This document shows positions 12,481 through 24,479 of a DNA stretch of 64,000 bases, one piece after another (the first letter of the stretch is position 1; each line of letters starts with the position of its first letter). Source of the stretch: Molossus alvarezi (Eukaryota; Chordata; Mammalia; Chiroptera; Molossidae); the NCBI GenBank assembly GCA_037176705.1, contig CM073889.1:104239890-104303889 (forward strand). Direction: 5' to 3'. The notes under the pieces are model-generated. The model was not told the origin of the DNA, ran no database searches, and saw nothing but the letters and a program-made list of their open reading frames with translations. A program made the translations under genes and the position numbers.

Positions 12481-13349
12481 GAGCAGTGATAGAATAAAAT
12501 GATACTAGACAAACAAAAGTCGCTAAAAATAATAGAATAATGAGATGAGTCTGCATAAAACAATTAAGATAGAAGGAAAACAAAACTGACTAAGAATATG
12601 AGGTACATATAAAATTATAAATCTTAAGTAAAAAATTGAGATAAATAATATAAAATGTGTAGAATAGCTAAGAATGCACGCTATGTGTGAAATGATAGAG
12701 TAACAACTATGACTGGAATAAACATTTTTAAGAACAAAAAACTGAAATATTAAGTGATAAAACATTTATTGAAATGCTGAGTGTTATGCTTATGCATAAT
12801 AGGTATGCATAAATTTGAGCCATTATTGTTGTTCAGCACAACAAAAACCTGGATGGCTTTTAAAAACTGTCATGCTGAGTAAATAAAGTCAGAAAAGCAT
12901 ATATGTCCACGGCAGGATGATGTTTTAAAATCCATGATTTGAAGTAACAGTGAGGAGTTGGGGGAAGGAATAACGGCACAGAGGGCAACAGGAGAAAATT
13001 GTAAGGCTGATGGACCTGCCTGTACGAAGGCTTTGCCAACCCATAGCACTGCATACCTCTGAGTGAGTCGGGCCGCATGTAAGTTTAAAACTATATTAAA
13101 AAGTTATTACTGAGAAGACAGTAGGAGTAGAATTGAAAAAAGAGGTATAATTCAACGGTGAATAGAAGTGGTTTTCCACTACAATGATTAAATAGAAAAC
13201 ATTCAAAGTTTATAGAGGTGAGCGGCTTAAGGAAGATAATGCCCATCGTTGAGAGCAGGCTCTGCCAATAGAATGAGCACATTAGTATATATAAGATCTG
13301 CCTAGAAAGACCGAGTTTGGGGTGTCAATTGTGATTCTCTGTAAAAAAA

Positions 13350-13350
13350 A

Positions 13351-13386
<36 letters not shown>

Positions 13387-13420
13387 ATATATATATATAC
13401 ACATATACATATATATATTT
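13350..13420. repeat. Compound (TA)n(TG)n(TA)n microsatellite
   Basis: A TA run, then a TG run of about 16 bp, then TA/CA alternation. The tract is self-complementary over most of its length. Confidence 0.88.
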
Positions 13421-13949
13421 TTTGGTATTAAGGACTGGAACAAAACTCTAACAAAGTGACCTATAAAATGCAGCACACCAAAAAGAGCAAATAGGCAAAT
13501 TCGTGACTATTTAGCAAACGTCCGGAAGCCTGACAGGCTTGGCGCCGCCATCCACGCCACGTGGTGAACAGCAGTGTGGCTTTCATGAGCAGGAGCCAGG
13601 GGACACAAATCTTGCTGGGTCACTGGGAGCCCACAACCTTAATAACTGCATTTTCATCTTGTTTCATTCTCTGTTATTCCATTTTTTCTTACTATTGTTA
13701 TCTTCTGGGGAGAGTTGTAGAAAATTGTGGTCATTTTATACCTAATGGCAGTTATACATAAGGACAATTGTGTGGACCGTGGGAAACAGCCCCTTGGTTT
13801 CCGTGTTCCGAGAGCGCTGCTGCCAGGGGCTGCTCAGCGACGGGGAGGCACGGACACGGGGGAGGCAAAGAGCAGCGAAGTAATCACATTAAATCGGTAG
13901 CAGAACGAGTGGAAATAAATCCTACGGGGTTCAGGAATGAGAGGAGATT

Positions 13950-14078
13950 GTGAGGAGATTAGAATAGTAGAGATTAGGAAAAAATACAGTTTTAAATATC
14001 GTAACCAGAGAAGGCTGTAACTGTAAATTAAGTGACAGAAACCTGAAGGAGGTGAGGCAGGAAGGCCAGAGCCGCCTG
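13950..14078 (-). mobile_element. L2 LINE segment flanking the GC-rich array (left)
   Basis: AACCTGAAGGAGGTGAGGCA at 14040 matches the L2 segment that normally reads ACCTGAAGGAGGTGAGGGA on the minus strand of L2. The remainder is too diverged to place firmly. Confidence 0.5.
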
Positions 14079-15417
14079 GGAGGGACAGCGGCGTCCAGTG
14101 CGGAGCAGATGACGGGGAGGGACAGCGGCGTCCAGTGCGGAGCAGATGACGGGGAGGGACAGCGGCGTCCAGTGCGGAGCAGATGACGGGGAGGGACAGC
14201 GGCGTCCAGCGGAGCAGATGACGGGGAGGGACAGCGGCGTCCAGTGCGGAGCAGATGACGGGGAGGGACAGCGGCGTCCAGTGCGGAGCAGATGACGGGG
14301 AGGGACAGCGGCGTCCAGTGCGGAGCAGATGACGGGGAGGGACAGCGGCGTCCAGTGCGGAGCAGATGACGGGGAGGGACAGCGGTGTCCAGCGGAGCAG
14401 ATGACGGGGAGGGACAGCGGCGTCCAGTGCGGAGCAGATGACGGGGAGGGACAGCGGCGTCCAGTGCGGAGCAGATGACGGGGAGGGACAGCGGCGTCCA
14501 GTGCGGAGCAGATGACGGGGAGGGACAGCGGCGTCCAGTGCGGAGCAGATGACGGGGAGGGACAGCGACGTCCAGCGGAGCAGATGACGGGGAGGGACAG
14601 CGGCGTCCAGCGGAGCAGATGACGGGGAGGGACAGCGGCGTCCAGCGGAGCAGATGACGGGGAGGGACAGCGGCGTCCAGCGGAGCAGATGACGGGGAGG
14701 GACAGCGGCGTCCAGCGGAGCAGATGACGGGGAGGGACAGCGGCGTCCAGCGGAGCAGATGACGGGGAGGGACAGCGGCGTCCAGTGCGGAGCAGATGAC
14801 GGGGAGGGACAGCGGCGTCCAGTGCGGAGCAGATGACGGGGAGGGACAGCGGCGTCCAGCGGAGCAGATGACGGGGAGGGACAGCGGCGTCCAGTGCGGA
14901 GCAGATGACGGGGAGGGACAGCGGCGTCCAGTGCGGAGCAGATGACGGGGAGGGACAGCGGCGTCCAGTGCGGAGCAGATGACGGGGAGGGACAGCGGCG
15001 TCCAGCGGAGCAGATGACGGGGAGGGACAGCGGCGTCCAGTGCGGAGCAGATGACGGGGAGGGACAGCGGCGTCCAGTGCGGAGCAGATGACGGGGAGGG
15101 ACAGCGGCGTCCAGTGCGGAGCAGATGACGGGGAGGGACAGCGGCGTCCAGCGGAGCAGATGACGGGGAGGGACAGCGGCGTCCAGCGGAGCAGATGACG
15201 GGGAGGGACAGCGGCGTCCAGCGGAGCAGATGACGGGGAGGGACAGCGGCGTCCAGCGGAGCAGATGACGGGGAGGGACAGCGGCGTCCAGTGCGGAGCA
15301 GATGACGGGGAGGGACAGCGGCGTCCAGCGGAGCAGATGACGGGGAGGGACAGCGGCGTCCAGTGCGGAGCAGATGACGGGGAGGGACAGAGGCGTCCAG
15401 TGTGGAGCAGATGACGG
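14079..15417. repeat. GC-rich minisatellite, 37 units of 37 or 35 bp
   Basis: Each unit runs GGGGAGGGACAGCGGCGTCC, then AGTGCGGAGCAGATGAC (37-bp long form) or AGCGGAGCAGATGAC (35-bp short form, lacking TG). By hand I count 22 long and 15 short units, which predicts 1339 bp and fits the observed span. Most units are identical. Substitutions are few: unit 9 has GTGTCC, unit 14 has GACGTCC, and unit 37 has AGAGGCGTCC and TGTGG. Neither strand has a stop problem on the minus side, giving meaningless long open frames. It lies inside an L2 remnant. Confidence 0.97.
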
Positions 15418-15605
15418 GGTGAGGGGAGCAAAGGGGAAGTGGCAGGAGATGAGGGGGAAGGGCCAAGTGAAGTGGGGGAGGGGGAGGTCGTACATGACCT
15501 TTTAAGCCATTGTAATGAGCCTGACCCTACAATCTGGGATGGGAAGATGACGGGGAGGAGGGTTTTGAGTGGAATGGGAACATGCTCTTATGTGTAATTT
15601 TTTTG
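15418..15605 (-). mobile_element. L2 LINE segment flanking the GC-rich array (right)
   Basis: AGTGGCAGGAGATGAGG, then CATGACC, TAAGCCATTGTAATGAGCC and GGAGGGTTTTGAGTG occur in the order seen on the minus strand of L2, downstream of the left-flank segment. An isolated AGATGACGGGGAGG shared with the array unit sits at 15545. Confidence 0.6.
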
Positions 15606-16007
15606 TTTACAATATATACCATATCTATATTACTACACTTTTAAAAAAAAAATTACCGTCTGTATGCCGACAGCCTCCACATCTATGTATCCAGCTATGG
15701 CCTTTCACCAAATCCCCACACTGAATACCCGCTACTGCCCTGACACCTCTTCAGGTGTGACCATTAGGTATCTCACTTTGAACATGGCCCAAGAATTCGC
15801 CTGTTTGTCCCCATCTCAGCACAGCATTCACCAGGTGCCCAAGCCAAAGACACGTGAGTTATCACTGAGTCTCCTTTCTCACCCCCCTCCCATCCGATCT
15901 ACAGCTTTGTTGACTATCCCTTCCAAATGTCCCAGACATGTCCACTTTATCTCCACAATGGCCCCCCAGACAAATACAAAAGCATTTTTCAAGTCTTCTA
16001 ATTTAAA

Positions 16008-16585
16008 AAAAAAGTTTTAAAATGCACATACAATAAAATTTACCATCTTAACCATTTCAGGGGTACAGTTCGATAGCATTAAGGGTATTCATGCTTTTGT
16101 GCATCCATCACTACCACCTTCTTTAGAACTCTTCGTCTTGCAAAACTAGAAAGTATGTACCCATCAAACTTCCCCCCCAGCCCCAGCCATCACCATTCTA
16201 CTTTGCCTCTAGGAATTTAAGTCCTCTGAGTAACTCATATAAATAGAATCATACAGTTGTCCTTTTGTGACTGGCTCATTTCACTTAGCACAATGTCCTC
16301 AAGGCCTACTCATGTTGAGGCATGTGTCAGAATTTCCTTCCTTTTTAAAAGCTAAAAAATATTCCATTGTGTGTATATACCACAGTTTGTCTATCCATTC
16401 ATCTGTTGAGGGGCTCTTGGGTGGCTTCTACCTTTTGGCTATTGTGAATGATGATGCTATGAACACAGGTATATAAATAAAAAAATACCTGTTTGAGTTC
16501 TTGCTTTCAATTCTTTTGGGAATATACCCAGAAGTAGAAATGCTGGCTCATATGGTAATTCTTTTTTTTTTTTTTTAAGAACTGC
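16008..16585 (-). mobile_element. L1 3' end, old
   Basis: Antisense L1 landmarks: AATAAAATTTACCATCTTAA, then CATTCTACTTTGCCTCTAGG, ATATTCCATTGTGTGTATAT, and ATTGTGAATGATGATGCTAT. The ORF2 C-terminus is broken. Confidence 0.78.
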
Positions 16586-16734
16586 CTTTATGTTTTCCCT
16601 AGTAGCTGCACTGTTTTTACATTCCCATTGGGTGACCTCCTTTTATATCTCACTCGTTTTCCTTCTTATTCTCTATGCTATGACCTTCTTTGCTTTTCTT
16701 TGATATCAACCTCACTTTTGCTATAAGACTTTTT

Positions 16735-16995
16735 CAGTAGTTGTTCTCTCTGCCTGAAACCCACCCAAATGTTTGCTTGACTGGCTCCTTCTGCTCTTTC
16801 TGATCCTTTGTCTTACACTCTACTAGTGATACTTTCCTTGATGAGTCAGTTACACACTTACAAAGATCTCAAGATTTTCTTGTTTATTGGGTTTTTTTTC
16901 TTACCTCCTCAAAACTGTATCCCCCAGAGCCAGTACTGTAGTACTATGACTGGCACATAGGCAATGCACACTCAATGTTGAAAAGTCACAGGGAT
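16735..16995 (+). mobile_element. L2 LINE 3' end
   Basis: CTGACTGGCTCC-like text around 16779 with CTCTGCCTGAAACCCACC resembles the L2 3' ORF end. Near 16940 it has TGACTGGCACATAGGCAATG, the typical terminus. Confidence 0.6.
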
Positions 16996-18214
16996 GAATC
17001 TGATAAATTTCCTAGTGTATTATATGTGAACGTTACTCATTAGTGGAAGCCTGTAATCACCACTGAAAGAATAATAAATGCCCTTTAGAAACAAATTAAA
17101 CTAAAGATCCATAATTTTATAGTATAATCAAGAATGGCAGTTGACCTACTTATCTTAATAATTCAGACTCCAGTAGAAATTTTGGGCCTCATTAATTTGC
17201 ATATTTCAGGCAAAATGTGTTCTTTGGTTTCAAATTATTTCAATAATTGCCTTAATACTTATCTGTGCTTTATGTGTGCACTCTTTGTCCTAGAGGTACT
17301 TAGGGAATCTTTCCTGTACTTCTCAGCAGCGAAGCTCAGTTCAGCCTCCAAAGAGTATTCCTGTCCACACCTTCCGCGGCAGACTTTCTGAGTCGGTGGT
17401 TTAGAGTTCATTCCAGTAGTAACTGCTTTCCTGCTCCAGCACGTCCTCTGTGCTGGAGAAAACTCACTCGTGTAGGACAAAAGGAAAATTGTCATTTCTG
17501 TCCTTATACTAAGAAGTGAATAGCAGGGCACCAACAGGCTATTCTTGATGAGAAACAATCTCCTGACACAGTTATCTTTATAACGAGGCCGCGTGTTATG
17601 AATGGCTTAGGTCCAATACTGCCTTGATAGTCACCCTTCCTCCGGACCCATGATCTTCATTGAGTGGTGAAAGGCCATTGAGTATTTAGAAGGGGAGGCA
17701 GTATATATTCTTATGTATTAATATCCTTATTTTGTGTAATGTGAAAATTGAGCGTTAGGATCTAGGATTTAAGTACTTTTATGAAGTGAAAAGTAAAGCT
17801 GTGTCATGTGTACTAACAGCCCCTCTTCCTCAACTGCCAGTGTGTACTCTCATCACCATGGTAACCTTAACGCTCAAATAAATGTAATTCTATGGGTGCT
17901 AACTTGACTAACTTGCAGGGGAGCTACTCTGGTTTGCAGAGAGATGTAGAAAGTTTTTGTTCTGAAAACATTTTAAATAGTTGCTTTATCCTTTTATTCG
18001 AAAAGATGCTGAATAGTGTCATTAAAATTTTTAGGCTTTTATATCGTTTTTAAAAAGTCATAACTGCAGAAAATCTGAATACTATTTAGTTCATTTTGTA
18101 AATGTAAGATGATCTTGTTGTTTCAACAATTATTGTAAAAGCTTCAAATGTGTTAGACAGTATTTATTAGAGAGCCCATCACATTTCATAGTCACTGGGG
18201 AGACTCTGGCAATA

Positions 18215-18414
18215 GGGTTAAAAAGTATTTTTTAATTTATTGGGGTGACATTGGTTTACAAACCATACAGGTTTCAAGTGTACAGCTCAACAAAACATTA
18301 TCTGCATGTGCTCCCATTGCCCAAAGCAAAGTCTCCTTCTGTCCCCCTTTATCCCGCCTTTGCCCCCCTCCACCTACCCCCTTTTCCCCCTGGCTATTAC
18401 CACATTGTTGTCTC

Positions 18415-18445
<31 letters not shown>

Positions 18446-18555
18446 ATTTTTTTGCTTAATCCCTTTACTTTCCTTATCCACCTCCCCACCCTCCTCCCCT
18501 TTGACAGCTGTCAGTCCATTCCATGTATCCAGCCTGTTTCTGTTTTGTTCATCAT
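18215..18555 (-). mobile_element. L1 3' UTR with internal (TG)n
   Basis: TTATTGGGGTGACATTGGTT, then TTTCAAGTGTACAGCTCAAC is the antisense end of a bat/laurasiatherian L1 3' UTR. A TG run lies at 18415-18441. Confidence 0.75.
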
Positions 18556-19045
18556 TTTATTTTATTTTTAAATACTTAATTTGTTAATTTTTATTATAGA
18601 TATCCTTCTTTTTCCCCCTTTGACATTTTCCTTTCTGCTTCTCACCCCCCACCTTCACCATACTGTTGTCTGTGTCCAATGGTTATGCATATACAATACA
18701 AGTTCTTTGGTTTATCTCTTCCCATCCCACCAAACCCTCTTCCCTCTGAGGTTTATCAGTCTGTTCCCTACTTCTGTGTCCCTGGATCCATTTTGTTCAT
18801 CAGTTTATTTTGTTCATTATATTCTACAAATAATTGAGATCATGTGATACTTGTCTTTCTCTGATTGGCTTATTTCATTTAGCATAATACTCTCCAGGTC
18901 CCTCCATGTGGTCTCAAAGGGTAAGAGATTTTTCTTTCTTACACTGCACGGTACATATATATCACTTTATGTTGTTCATTGGATTCCACATATAAGTGAG
19001 ATCATATGGTATTTGTCTTTCTCTGACTGGCTTATTGAAGTATTA
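18556..19045 (-). mobile_element. Second L1 3' end, rearranged
   Basis: It restarts with a T-rich end, then TTCCCTACTTCTGTGTCCCT and GTCCCTCCATGTGGTCTCAA, the ORF2 end seen also at 3329 and 26280. After 18945 it jumps back to a second copy of the TAAGTGAGATCATATGGTAT segment, so part of the element is duplicated. Confidence 0.72.
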
Positions 19046-19734
19046 ATCCATCCCTTTTGTCTCTTTTATTATTTTTACTTGGGGTTTATAGTGGAAAACC
19101 CTTCACAGACATTGTGTTTCTGCTGTTAAGGTTTATATCCATGTTTTGATATAATTTTTTAATTATGCCTTTGCATATTACACCACAGTCTTCTTCAGGA
19201 CAAAGAATAGCTTGTCTCTCTCTTGTCCACAAATGAGCATCTTCAGAAGGAAAAAAAAGCATCTTTAGACTGTAGCATCTTTTGAGAGGCTGTTAGCATG
19301 GTACTGTTTTTAAAACTTTAATAAAAGACACAATTTCATATATCACTTAAGCTAGAAGTATGTGTGTTGATGGTAGATAAAGTTGGTAAAGACTGCATCT
19401 CCTTTTGCTATTACATCAAGAAGAAAAATATATTGTAATTTTACTTTAGTCATCAAATTCTCTTGCATAATTTGACATATGTTACCATTGGGGATTTTCA
19501 GTTAGGAAGGAACTAATGAATACAAATAGTATGAATAAGGTTTAAATATCTAATATTTTTGAGTACCTATTGCCTGCTAGGAACTGTTTGCTAAGCACTT
19601 AATGGACTATTAAGTTTAAATGGACACATTCTTTCTTAAATTTCTTCCCAGAATACTTACCTGATTTTCACTACATGTATCTGTATTAAACCTATCAAAA
19701 TATTTATAATAGTATGTTATAACTGCCTTTTACT

Positions 19735-19885
19735 TGTCTGCCCCTCCCATTAAATTATAAATTCCCAAGATGGCAGGTTTTATGCCTGCTCTATTCCCTT
19801 TCTCCTATATCCTGATCATCTTGGTTACCTGCCTCATAGCCTAAAGATAGCAGGTGCTTTATAAATATTTATTAGTTAGATGATG
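19735..19885 (+). mobile_element. L2 LINE 3' end fragment
   Basis: AAATTATAAATTCCCAAGAT, GGCAGGTTTTATGCC and AGATAGCAGGTGCTTTATAA follow the L2 terminal pattern. Confidence 0.55.
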
Positions 19886-20029
19886 ATAAGTATCCAGAAA
19901 ATGCATTATTTCTTTAGGATGGGATCATAGAGAAGAAGAATGATATAAAAATTAGAATTTATTAATGTTCAACACACCATGTCCTTAAAATTAGATTTAT
20001 GGTAGGATAGCACGTGTATTCTTTCCCTA

Positions 20030-20240
20030 ATAGCTACTCACAATGCAAGTGCTTTTATGCATTATCTCATTAAAGTTTCTCATCACCATATAAGACCATT
20101 GCTATCCTTATCCTCATTCTGGGTATGAGGAAACTGGAGCTTAGAGAGGAATAATCAGGGCTTAAGGTCCCTCACAGATAGCAAGTATACAGTACAAATT
20201 TGGACTCTTCTTTTTAATTCTTCCAGAGCTCAAGCTTTGA
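20030..20240 (-). mobile_element. MIR SINE
   Basis: Reverse MIR order: GCATTATCTCATTAAAG, then ATGAGGAAACTGGAGCTTAG and AGGTCCCTCACAGATAGCAA. Confidence 0.6.
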
Positions 20241-20627
20241 GTCCATCAATATTTGGAATGCCAATTTAATTAGAACACAAACTCAAATAAGATACATAAT
20301 ATCATAAGGACACACTGCTAGTAAATGACAGGTCCTGACATTAACCAAATTTGGACACTCCAGAGTCTGTGAGGCTTTAATCTAGACCACTGACTCTTTT
20401 CCTTCGCTAATCAAAGCACTTTTCACAGATGCAATCAACCCCAGGTCAAGGACCATTCTAACCATGCTGAGCAAATCATGGTGCTCAACTATTTCTCCTG
20501 ACAGTTTCTTAAGAAAGGACTTCTACGTTTATTTTAGTTTTAATTAAATCAGAGTAAACAATGCTTGGGAAAGATGGTTTTTGACATTTTGTTTTCCTTT
20601 CTATTATTCTTACATCTGCCTTGATTT

Positions 20628-21215
20628 TGTTACTGAGCCAGGGTCCACTGCCCAACCTCTAGGAGCCAAAATTACGACACCAGCGTTTGAGAGAAGAAAG
20701 AACGTATTTGTTAAATGCTGAATTGGCTCACAGGACATGGGAGGCACCACTCAAATTTGTCTCCCCACTCTGGTGTCCAGACAAGTCTTAAGGGTTAGGG
20801 AAAACGGGAAGGCATGATGTAGTGCTGACAAGGGTGAGTTTTGATCGGAGGGTTTTTGAACTTGGCCAATTATGGAATATGGTCGAAGGTCAAAACAAAG
20901 CGCAAACGAATTCCAATCTGGCAGCATTTTATTGGTCAGTTCCATATTTGTCCAAGTTTGGTCTGGGCACTGAATCTTCCTTGTTGAAGGACCTCTTGTT
21001 TCATAAAAAGCTCTGGTGGCCACACTTCCATTATTTGAGTTCCGTCGACTGAAGATACGTGCTTCTGGGGTCAACTTGAGGACAGGGATAACACATGCAC
21101 AGTGTTATCTCTGGAAAAGAACTCAAAGATTGCATTAATCATAATCTGCTTTAAGGGAGCAGAACCAGCTTGAAGCTGGTCAATGTGATTTGTGTGCTGC
21201 TTCAATTTCACCCCT
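20628..21215 (-). mobile_element. Possible solitary LTR of an old endogenous retrovirus
   Basis: A segment of about 590 bp with LTR-like composition. On the minus strand it has CCAATAAAATG as a possible polyadenylation signal near 20930 and ends in a TGGCTCAGTAACA-like terminus. I could not find a clean target duplication or internal retroviral genes, so this is tentative. An anonymous intron segment is the alternative. Confidence 0.4.
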
Positions 21216-21436
21216 CGTTAATAATACCTAAGAAGAAATAGATGGGGAAAAAATTAGCCCAAGGAAGAAGTATTAGAATAAAGATGAATGGAAGGTATTC
21301 AGTAGCCTCTTGTGCTTAAGAAGTTTTATGAAAATCAAATCAAGCATGGAAAATGTATCACCTGCCGAAACATGGAGGAACTTGGGCCATTGGTGATACA
21401 CCATTTGAGCATCTGTGGAATATGATGTTAAGTCTT

Positions 21437-21654
21437 CTATTTTTTTAATATGTTTTATTGATTTTTTTTTTTTTTTTTAGGGAGAGGGAGAGAGAGAGAA
21501 ACACATCGATGAGAGAGAAACATTGGCCGTGTCCCACACGCCCCCTACTGGAAATTGAGCCTGCAACACAGACATGTGCCCCGACAGGGAATCGAACCAG
21601 TGACTTCTTGGGGCACGGGATGACACTCAATCCACTGAGCCACACCAGCTGGGC
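21437..21654 (-). mobile_element. VES-type SINE close to the first DCC exon
   Basis: It is flanked by exact 11-bp target duplications TGTTAAGTCTT at 21426-21436 and 21655-21665. The reverse complement begins GCCCAGCTGGTGTGGCTCAG and ends in a 17-base A run, read here as T at 21462-21478. The insertion's downstream duplication ends 74 bp before the exon and leaves the branch site intact. Confidence 0.92.
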
Positions 21655-21712
21655 TGTTAAGTCTTATTTAAATTGGAATTGTACCCTGCTGTATGTTCTA
21701 TTATGAGACAGG

Positions 21713-21960
<248 letters not shown>

Positions 21961-22087
21961 TAAGGGAAATAAATAGCTTATTTAAATAATTTTCTTTCTT
22001 GAAAATTTGTTCTTTGAAATGTTATTTCAATTTGCAGCATATAGTCTTAAAACAATTCTCTTTTTCCACTTCTATCCATCTATACAT

Positions 22088-22110
22088 ACACGCGCGCACA
22101 CACACACACA
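22088..22110. repeat. (CG)n(CA)n microsatellite
   Basis: ACACGCGCGCACACACACAC is an alternating purine-pyrimidine run with Z-DNA potential. It lies about 155 bp after the first DCC exon. Confidence 0.8.
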
Positions 22111-22596
22111 TTTTTTTGTCTTTAGATTTTCAGTTGGGGAAATTTAACTAGGAATATTCACAGGGGTAGGTACCTAGTGTGTACCCTTGCTTATGTGTCA
22201 TAAAGATATGAAAAGCACATTGCATCATTTTTCTTCTTCTACTGATAGTGGAAGCTTCTAACCTTAACAATTCTTATAAAATGAAAGTCAATACATTTTT
22301 CATCTTTCTCTTACTTGGAAGATGTTTTGTCATTTTCTTTAACCTTGAATTATCTAGGCACATTACCTTCTTTTTCCTTTGCATTTATAGATAAAGCCTT
22401 ATGGCTATGTCATTATGACTGTAAAACAACAAAATGAGAAAAAACGAAGTTTCAATCAAGCCAGTAACTCAGAGTTATCAAACTCCTTCCTACATATATT
22501 TCTCATCCCTCCCCAATCCAAGTTCTCTTATTGTACTCAGCCTTCATTCACTAAATATAGTACCTGAATTGTGATATTATTTAGAAAATAATTGAG

Positions 22597-22692
22597 CCCT
22601 GGCCGGTTTGGCTCAGCAGTTGGAGCGTCGGCCTGCGGCCCAGAGAGTCCCCGGTTTGGTTCATGCTAGGGGCACGTACAAAAAAAAAAAAG
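22597..22692 (+). mobile_element. Minimal VES-type SINE (head only plus A tail)
   Basis: GCCCTGGCCGGTTTGGCTCA through GGGGCACGTAC is followed directly by an A run. The TC tract and family tail are absent. Flanking AAATAATTGA and AAATTAATTGA look like a target duplication, so the short form itself may have retroposed. Confidence 0.8.
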
Positions 22693-23638
22693 AAATTAAT
22701 TGAAAATCTGTTTATTCAGAGAGAGGGCTAAGCTGTGTAAAAGTGTTCATATTTACTATATATCTGATTTACCATAATGCAATAAGAGATTATATCATTA
22801 ACAGAGGGAAATAAATGAAATATATGTTGTATACAGGCTGCCAAGAATGTCAACAATTCTCAGAAAGTGAAAAGCAAGTTGATTCTACCGGTTGATTTAA
22901 CGCCGTATTATTTGCAGTGAATTACATTGACCTCCTCAAATGCAACCTGACTGGGGTGGGGGGCCCTGCTACTTATTTGCAATGTCTCTCACAGGAAGCA
23001 TTTGTGGTGAGAAGCCTGATTTGAATTTGAATAGCTTTTCTTGCATCAGCAAGAAAAGATTTTTTAAGTGCAAGAGGAAAATTGCACTGACCCATTCTCT
23101 CTATAATTGCTTCAAACACTAATAAGAGAAGCACCTACTGAAAGTCTTCACTATTTTAGCTAGCTTGGCATTTACAAATAATAATATTCTCTCAGTCAGT
23201 CCTTCAGTTGGAATGTTAAGGCAATCACAAAACTCTTATTTTATGGCTGTCCAACCTATGTCGGGGACTCTCATTTATCCATTAATCAATGTCCATCATC
23301 TCTGACAGTTCATCTCAAAGCCACGTGCAGAGGGAGAGATTCCGGTGGCATTGCACAGGCTCCAGGCAGTGGGGACCTGGGGTAAACCTGGAATGAACTC
23401 AAGAAGGAAATGGCATTGTTTCACCATGTCCCTTTGATAATGATGCTCTTTTTCACAAAGAAACTCCCCAGGAGTCTCCAAGTCTAGCAGAATTGAGGCA
23501 TTTGGGAGATTAACACTGACAAATCTCTCCAAATGCTTCAGGAGAGATCAGGAGATTTCCCGTAGGAAGGTATGTTTGTTCCTAAGCACTGGGAGGTAAA
23601 ATGGAATATGAAGCTGTCTCATTGAAAGATAGGTAACT

Positions 23639-23883
23639 GCCCTGGCCAGTTTGGCTCAGCGGTTAGAGCATCGGCTTGCAGTCCAGAGAGACCCAGGTTC
23701 GGTTCCCACTAAGGGCATGTACCTTGGTTGCAGTTTGTCCCCGGCCCTGGTTGGGTTGTGCGGGTGGCAACCACTCGATGTGTCCCTTTCACGTTGATGT
23801 TTCTCTCTTTCTCTCTCTCTCTCCCTCCCACTCTATCTGAACAAAATATGGAAAAATGTCCTCGGGTGAGGATAAAAAAAAAA
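23639..23883 (+). mobile_element. VES-type SINE, full length
   Basis: Exact 12-bp target duplications AAAGATAGGTAA at 23625-23636 and 23884-23895. The A box (TGGCTCAGCGGTTAGAGC), B box (GGTTCGGTTCC), TC tract, GTCCTCGGGTGAGGAT tail and A run are all present. Confidence 0.95.
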
Positions 23884-24479
23884 AAAGATAGGTAATCATG
23901 AGTTTATATTTTAAAACTTATCTGGAAAGAGTAATTACACCCACACACCCCATACACATACATGTATATGTACATATGTATTGAAGTTCTACCAGGCTCT
24001 ACTATTTTATCATAGTCCCACGTCTTATCATAACACATGGAATAAAACAGTGTTTTTTCCTTGTTGAAGTATCTCCATGGTTACGCAAATAATCTGGTAT
24101 TTTTTCCAACAAGTGTTTTATTATGTAGGCAAAGTGTTAAACATATCTTTATATTTATATATATATAATAGGAAGAGTATATATTGTGTGTGTATAATGT
24201 CTAGAGAACTTGGTGTCTATATACTTTTAAAAATTATATTTTAAATACCTTTCAAAAGTACTATGAAAGCTAATATGCCTACTTTAATGTTCAGTAGACT
24301 AAATAAAAACAATGGGTGGTTTCTTTGCAAAGTTTGAATGATTTTTAAACATTAACTTTGTATCCTAACCTGCTAAATTCACCTGTTTTACTCATAATTT
24401 TGTAGATGCTCTGAGATTTTCCATTTAAATAAGCGTATTATATGTAAATCGAAACAACTCTGTACTTAATTTCTGATTT

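Noticed and set aside
14079..15417. CRISPR-like 36-bp periodicity
   Set aside because: Units are contiguous tandem copies with no spacer sequence.
13834..15495. Open frames of about 470-550 codons on the minus strand in all three frames
   Set aside because: Artefact of the 37/35-bp GC-rich unit lacking stops on that strand. The same peptide is seen in all frames.
20628..21215. Extra DCC exon just upstream of 21740
   Set aside because: Frames here do not match any DCC domain and lack suitable splice sites. An LTR-like repeat fits better.
22597..22692. Small pol III RNA gene
   Set aside because: The head is clearly VES SINE with an A run and a likely target duplication.
23639..23720. tRNA gene-like A and B boxes (also in the other VES copies)
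   Set aside because: These belong to SINE heads. A tRNA cloverleaf cannot be completed and each is followed by the SINE body and tail.
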